A stretch of 8,533 nucleotides of DNA from the NCBI GenBank assembly GCA_934481445.1, contig CAKSPC010000068.1:1-8533 (forward strand), given 5' to 3'. Position 1 is the stretch's first letter. The number at the start of each line of letters is the position of its first letter. Below are positions 5,976 through 8,533 of the stretch, in pieces. The DNA comes from an uncultured Oscillospiraceae bacterium. Lineage in GTDB: Bacteria; Bacillota; Clostridia; Oscillospirales; Ruminococcaceae. The notes under the pieces are model-generated. The model did not search any database and was not told the origin of the DNA. It saw only the letters and a list, made by a program, of their open reading frames with translations. A program made the position numbers and the translations under genes.

Positions 5976-7157
5976 ATGAAAGCAGAAAGAAAAAGATCAT
6001 TACTTGCGGGCGTTGCAGCGATTCTGGCGTGCGCGCAGCTTACAGCTTGTTCCGGCGGAACAACATCGTCCTCTTCAAGCTCCGCGGGCACTTCTTCCGC
6101 AGCGGATTCCTCCGCGGCTGAGAGCAGCTCCGCTGCAGAAGAAAGCTCCGATAGCTCCGCTTCCGCAATGACGAATGAAGAGATCATCAAGTCCGCAGCG
6201 GCGGAGGGAACAGTCGGCAACTGGGGTCTTGGCAACGAGTATGAGATACAGGCGTTGCTGACAAAGTATGGACTTCCCACTGATTATATCACGCAGGACT
6301 TTACCATGGACCAGTTCGACAGCGACAGCGTTAAGCTTGCTTCTGCGATGACGTACAACGAGCTTGGGCTTGTCAAGAACGACTACGACGGCGGCTACGG
6401 CTACGGCGATACTGTGAGCATTATAGATATGAACGACGAGGGTGTTGCAATGCTGGAGGATAACCTCTTTACATCCAAGGCGTTCGCGGAGGCTAATCCG
6501 AACACCGTAAAGGCATTCGTATCCGCTTCCATGAAGGGTTGGGCATATGCCTGCGAGCACCCCGACGAGGCAGCAGAGATAGTATTTGAAGCGGGCTCCT
6601 CCGTTTCCGCCGATCATCAGGCATATATGGCTTCCGAAGTTGCTAAGCTGGTAACAACGGATATGAACGGCAACACCGTTTCCGCTTCCGACGTTGGCAA
6701 CATGGATGAAGCCGCAATGCAGCAGACCCTGGATCTCGCAAAGCAGTATATCATCCTTGAGGACAGCGCCGCAAAGGAAAAGCTGGCTTCGCTGACGCTG
6801 GATGATATCCGCAGCACCGATTATCTTACATATGATCCCGCAACAGACGGCGCTCCCGAAAAGACCTCCGTTTCCGTACAGCTCAAGTGGCTGCCGCAGG
6901 CTCAGTTCATGGGCTACTATGTCGCACAGGCAAAGGGCTACTATGATGAAGTTGGTCTGACGGTTGACATCATCTCCGGCGGCGGCGACATCTCCGAAAC
7001 CACCGCGGTTTACAACGGCACGGTTGATTTCGGCGTAACATGGGTTTCCAACCTTATCAATGCAAATGCGGGCGGCATGGAGCTGCTGGAAGTCGCACAG
7101 GTATATCAGAGATCCGGCCTTGTACTGGTATATAAGAACGATAACTATGCAGGCTGA
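5976..7157 (+). CDS. Substrate-binding lipoprotein, NMT1/THI5-like (pyrimidine-type), apparently circularly permuted
   Basis: Extracytoplasmic, membrane-anchored receptor of 393 aa that should capture the substrate for the importer. The ATG at 5976 is chosen because a lipoprotein signal begins there: KAERKR, a hydrophobic core, then LTAC with lipid-accepting Cys25. An in-frame ATG at 5922 would add 18 residues before the signal. Residues 26-64 are a Ser/Ala/Glu linker. What follows is out of the usual order. Residues 78-95 (GTVGNWGLGNEYEIQALL), SAMTYNE (123-129), DEGVAMLED (154-162) and KGWAYACEHPDEA (187-199) belong to the middle and end of the normal fold. Residues 298-393, with SVQLKWLPQAQFMGYYVAQ, TVDFGVTW and QVYQRSGL, normally come first. 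No part seems missing, so it may fold and bind normally. The sequence type resembles ThiY-like receptors for pyrimidine compounds; the real ligand is unknown. Confidence 0.9.
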   Translation: MKAERKRSLLAGVAAILACAQLTACSGGTTSSSSSSAGTSSAADSSAAESSSAAEESSDSSASAMTNEEIIKSAAAEGTVGNWGLGNEYEIQALLTKYGLPTDYITQDFTMDQFDSDSVKLASAMTYNELGLVKNDYDGGYGYGDTVSIIDMNDEGVAMLEDNLFTSKAFAEANPNTVKAFVSASMKGWAYACEHPDEAAEIVFEAGSSVSADHQAYMASEVAKLVTTDMNGNTVSASDVGNMDEAAMQQTLDLAKQYIILEDSAAKEKLASLTLDDIRSTDYLTYDPATDGAPEKTSVSVQLKWLPQAQFMGYYVAQAKGYYDEVGLTVDIISGGGDISETTAVYNGTVDFGVTWVSNLINANAGGMELLEVAQVYQRSGLVLVYKNDNYAG

Positions 7158-7209
7158 TTTTAATTAAGACAGGTTCATTTTTCCCCAATAAATAGGTTTT
7201 CCAGAATGG

Positions 7210-7274
7210 CAGACCCCCGCTTCGGCGAGGATCTGTCGGAAAGCCCGCTGTGGCAGCGCAGCGGGTTTTCCGAC
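7210..7274 (+). promoter_or_regulatory. Two adjacent intercistronic hairpins between binding-protein and hydantoinase genes
   Basis: The first, 7210-7235, is an 11-pair stem with two C-A mismatches closed by a CGC-TTCG-GCG tetraloop. The second, 7235-7274, pairs 7235-7250 with 7259-7274 over 16 positions with one G-U and an 8-nt loop. No T-tract follows (AAATATAAATTT), so full termination is unlikely. Placed just after a receptor gene, such a structure commonly protects the upstream mRNA 3' end or reduces read-through so that the receptor is made in excess; this is inference. No promoter is evident in the 157-nt gap. Confidence 0.6.
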
Positions 7275-7314
7275 AAATATAAATTTGCCATAACAAACAC
7301 AAGGAGGCTTCGAT

Positions 7315-8533
7315 ATGGATATGATAATCAGAAACGGCACTGTTGTGAACGCGACGGGTTCTTACAAGGCGGACGTTGCAGTGAAAGACGGAAAGATCGC
7401 TGCCGTCGGCAGCATTCCGGATATGCCAGGCGCGAAAGTTGTGGACGCTTCGGGGAAACTGGTGCTTCCGGGCGCTATCGACGCTCACACGCACCTTGCA
7501 ATGCCGTTCGGCGGAACGGTTTCCTCGGATGATTATTTTGCGGGAACAAGGGCGGCTGCCTGCGGCGGCACAACGACCGTGTTTGATTTCGCTTTGCAGG
7601 ATTTCAACGAAACTATGACGCAGACCTTTGAGCGCAGGAACGCGCTTGCGGCTCCCGACGCGGCGGTGGATTATTCTTTCCACATCGGCGTAAAGGATAT
7701 TCACGGCGAGCTGCTGGACAGCATTAAGGACGCCTGCGATATCGGCGTTACATCTTATAAGGTGTTCATGGTGTATGATTTCGGCGTAAAGGACGGCGTT
7801 TTCTATCAGCTTCTTTCAAAATCCAAGGAATTCGGCGCACTCATTGCCGTTCACGCAGAGAACAACGAACTTGTGAACACTCTCACCGAAAAATATATCA
7901 GCGAGGGCAAAACCGACGCATGGTATCACTACATGAGCCGTCCCGAGTTTGTCGAGGGCGAGGCTGACGAGCGTGCGATAAATCTTGCCAAGGCAGCGAA
8001 TGCTCCGCTGTATATTGTACATCTGGCGAACAAGCAGGGCGTTGAAGCTGTAACAAAGGCAAAGGATGAGGGCTATGAGATATACGCAGAAACCTGCCCG
8101 CAGTATCTTGAATTCACCAGCGACGTTTACAAGCGCGCAGACGGCAGGAACTTCGTATGCTCCCCGCCAATGAAGGGCAAGGAATCGCAGGACGCCATCT
8201 GGGAAGCTATCAAGCGCGGCGATATCGACACCATCGCGACCGACCACTGCCCGTTCCAGCAGAGCGAAAAGGACTGGGGTCTGAACGACTTCCGCAAGAT
8301 ACCGAACGGCTGCGCGGGCATTGAGAATATGTACCCATATATGCTCGGTAAGGCAAACGACGGCGTGATAAGCTTCGAAAAGGCTGTTGAGCTTTGTTCG
8401 ACAAATCCCGCAAAAATTTTTGGCTGCACCGAAAAGGGCGAGATCGCTCCGGGCAAGGACGCGGATATCGTTATCTACGACCCCACAAAGGAATTCACGA
8501 TACATCAGGAAAATATGCACTCCGACTGCGACC
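7315..8533 (+). CDS. hydA: Dihydropyrimidinase / D-hydantoinase (cyclic amidohydrolase), 3' end outside the window
   Basis: Zinc-dependent cytoplasmic enzyme that opens the ring of dihydrouracil, dihydrothymine or 5-substituted hydantoins to an N-carbamoyl amino acid, the substrate type of the M20 enzyme at 1720. The ATG follows AAGGAGG (7301-7307). 406 codons are present without a stop; family members run about 450-480 aa, so a C-terminal part is missing. The complete metal centre is visible: H58 and H60 in DAHTH, Lys149 in SYKVFMVY (the carboxylated bridging lysine), H180 in AVHAEN, H236 in YIVHLANKQG and D310 in ATDHCPF. ETCPQYL (259-265) and CSPPMKG (282-288) are also typical. The SYK..MVY context and full His set distinguish it from inactive CRMP-like proteins and fit dihydropyrimidinase better than allantoinase or dihydroorotase. 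It follows the binding-protein gene with no visible promoter, so it is probably in the same operon. Confidence 0.95.
   Translation, partial: MDMIIRNGTVVNATGSYKADVAVKDGKIAAVGSIPDMPGAKVVDASGKLVLPGAIDAHTHLAMPFGGTVSSDDYFAGTRAAACGGTTTVFDFALQDFNETMTQTFERRNALAAPDAAVDYSFHIGVKDIHGELLDSIKDACDIGVTSYKVFMVYDFGVKDGVFYQLLSKSKEFGALIAVHAENNELVNTLTEKYISEGKTDAWYHYMSRPEFVEGEADERAINLAKAANAPLYIVHLANKQGVEAVTKAKDEGYEIYAETCPQYLEFTSDVYKRADGRNFVCSPPMKGKESQDAIWEAIKRGDIDTIATDHCPFQQSEKDWGLNDFRKIPNGCAGIENMYPYMLGKANDGVISFEKAVELCSTNPAKIFGCTEKGEIAPGKDADIVIYDPTKEFTIHQENMHSDCD

Overview
The window looks like chromosomal DNA of an anaerobic Firmicute, probably a Clostridia/Oscillospiraceae (Ruminococcus-like) gut bacterium. The reasons are strong AGGAGG-type ribosome binding sites, near-consensus sigma-A promoters, T-tailed intrinsic terminators, moderate GC, and a lipoprotein with a long Ser/Ala/Glu linker after its lipobox. 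Every gene I can support is on the + strand. The lineage is inferred from style, not from a marker gene.

Layout. 1-382: gene-free, beginning with a dense cluster of perfect hairpins (35-129), followed by the putative promoter of an iron-type alcohol dehydrogenase (383-1516). 1517-1719: a regulatory gap with inverted repeats, a perfect TTGACA-17-TATAAT promoter and a promoter-proximal intrinsic terminator. 1720-2982: an M20-family N-carbamoyl-amino-acid/allantoate/beta-ureidopropionate-type amidohydrolase, closed by a terminator at 3006-3037. 2983-3472: a gene-free regulatory region with six TTGTGC/GCACAA hexamers, a second perfect TTGACA-17-TATAAT promoter, a possible leader ORF and a second leader terminator. 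3473-7157: a four-gene NitT/TauT/ThiXYZ-type ABC importer (ATPase, two permeases, lipoprotein substrate-binding protein). 7158-7314: two back-to-back hairpins. 7315-8533: a dihydropyrimidinase/hydantoinase that runs off the window.

How the genes fit together. The importer resembles those for pyrimidine-like rings. The cyclic amidase opens a 5- or 6-membered cyclic ureide (hydantoin or dihydropyrimidine), and the M20 enzyme removes the carbamoyl group, giving an amino acid plus ammonia and CO2. Together this is an uptake-and-degradation module for dihydropyrimidines or hydantoins. The alcohol dehydrogenase could handle a semialdehyde further down the pathway, but that is inference.

The most unusual points are these. 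(1) The substrate-binding protein appears circularly permuted: the segment that normally opens the mature NMT1/THI5-like fold (QLKWLPQAQFMGYYVAQAKG) lies at the C-terminus, and the normally following half (GNEYE..ALL, SAMTYNE, MLED, KGWAYA) comes first. (2) A TTGTGC/GCACAA word is repeated in all three promoter regions, suggesting a shared regulator. (3) Both perfect promoters are followed by an intrinsic terminator inside the leader, suggesting attenuation.
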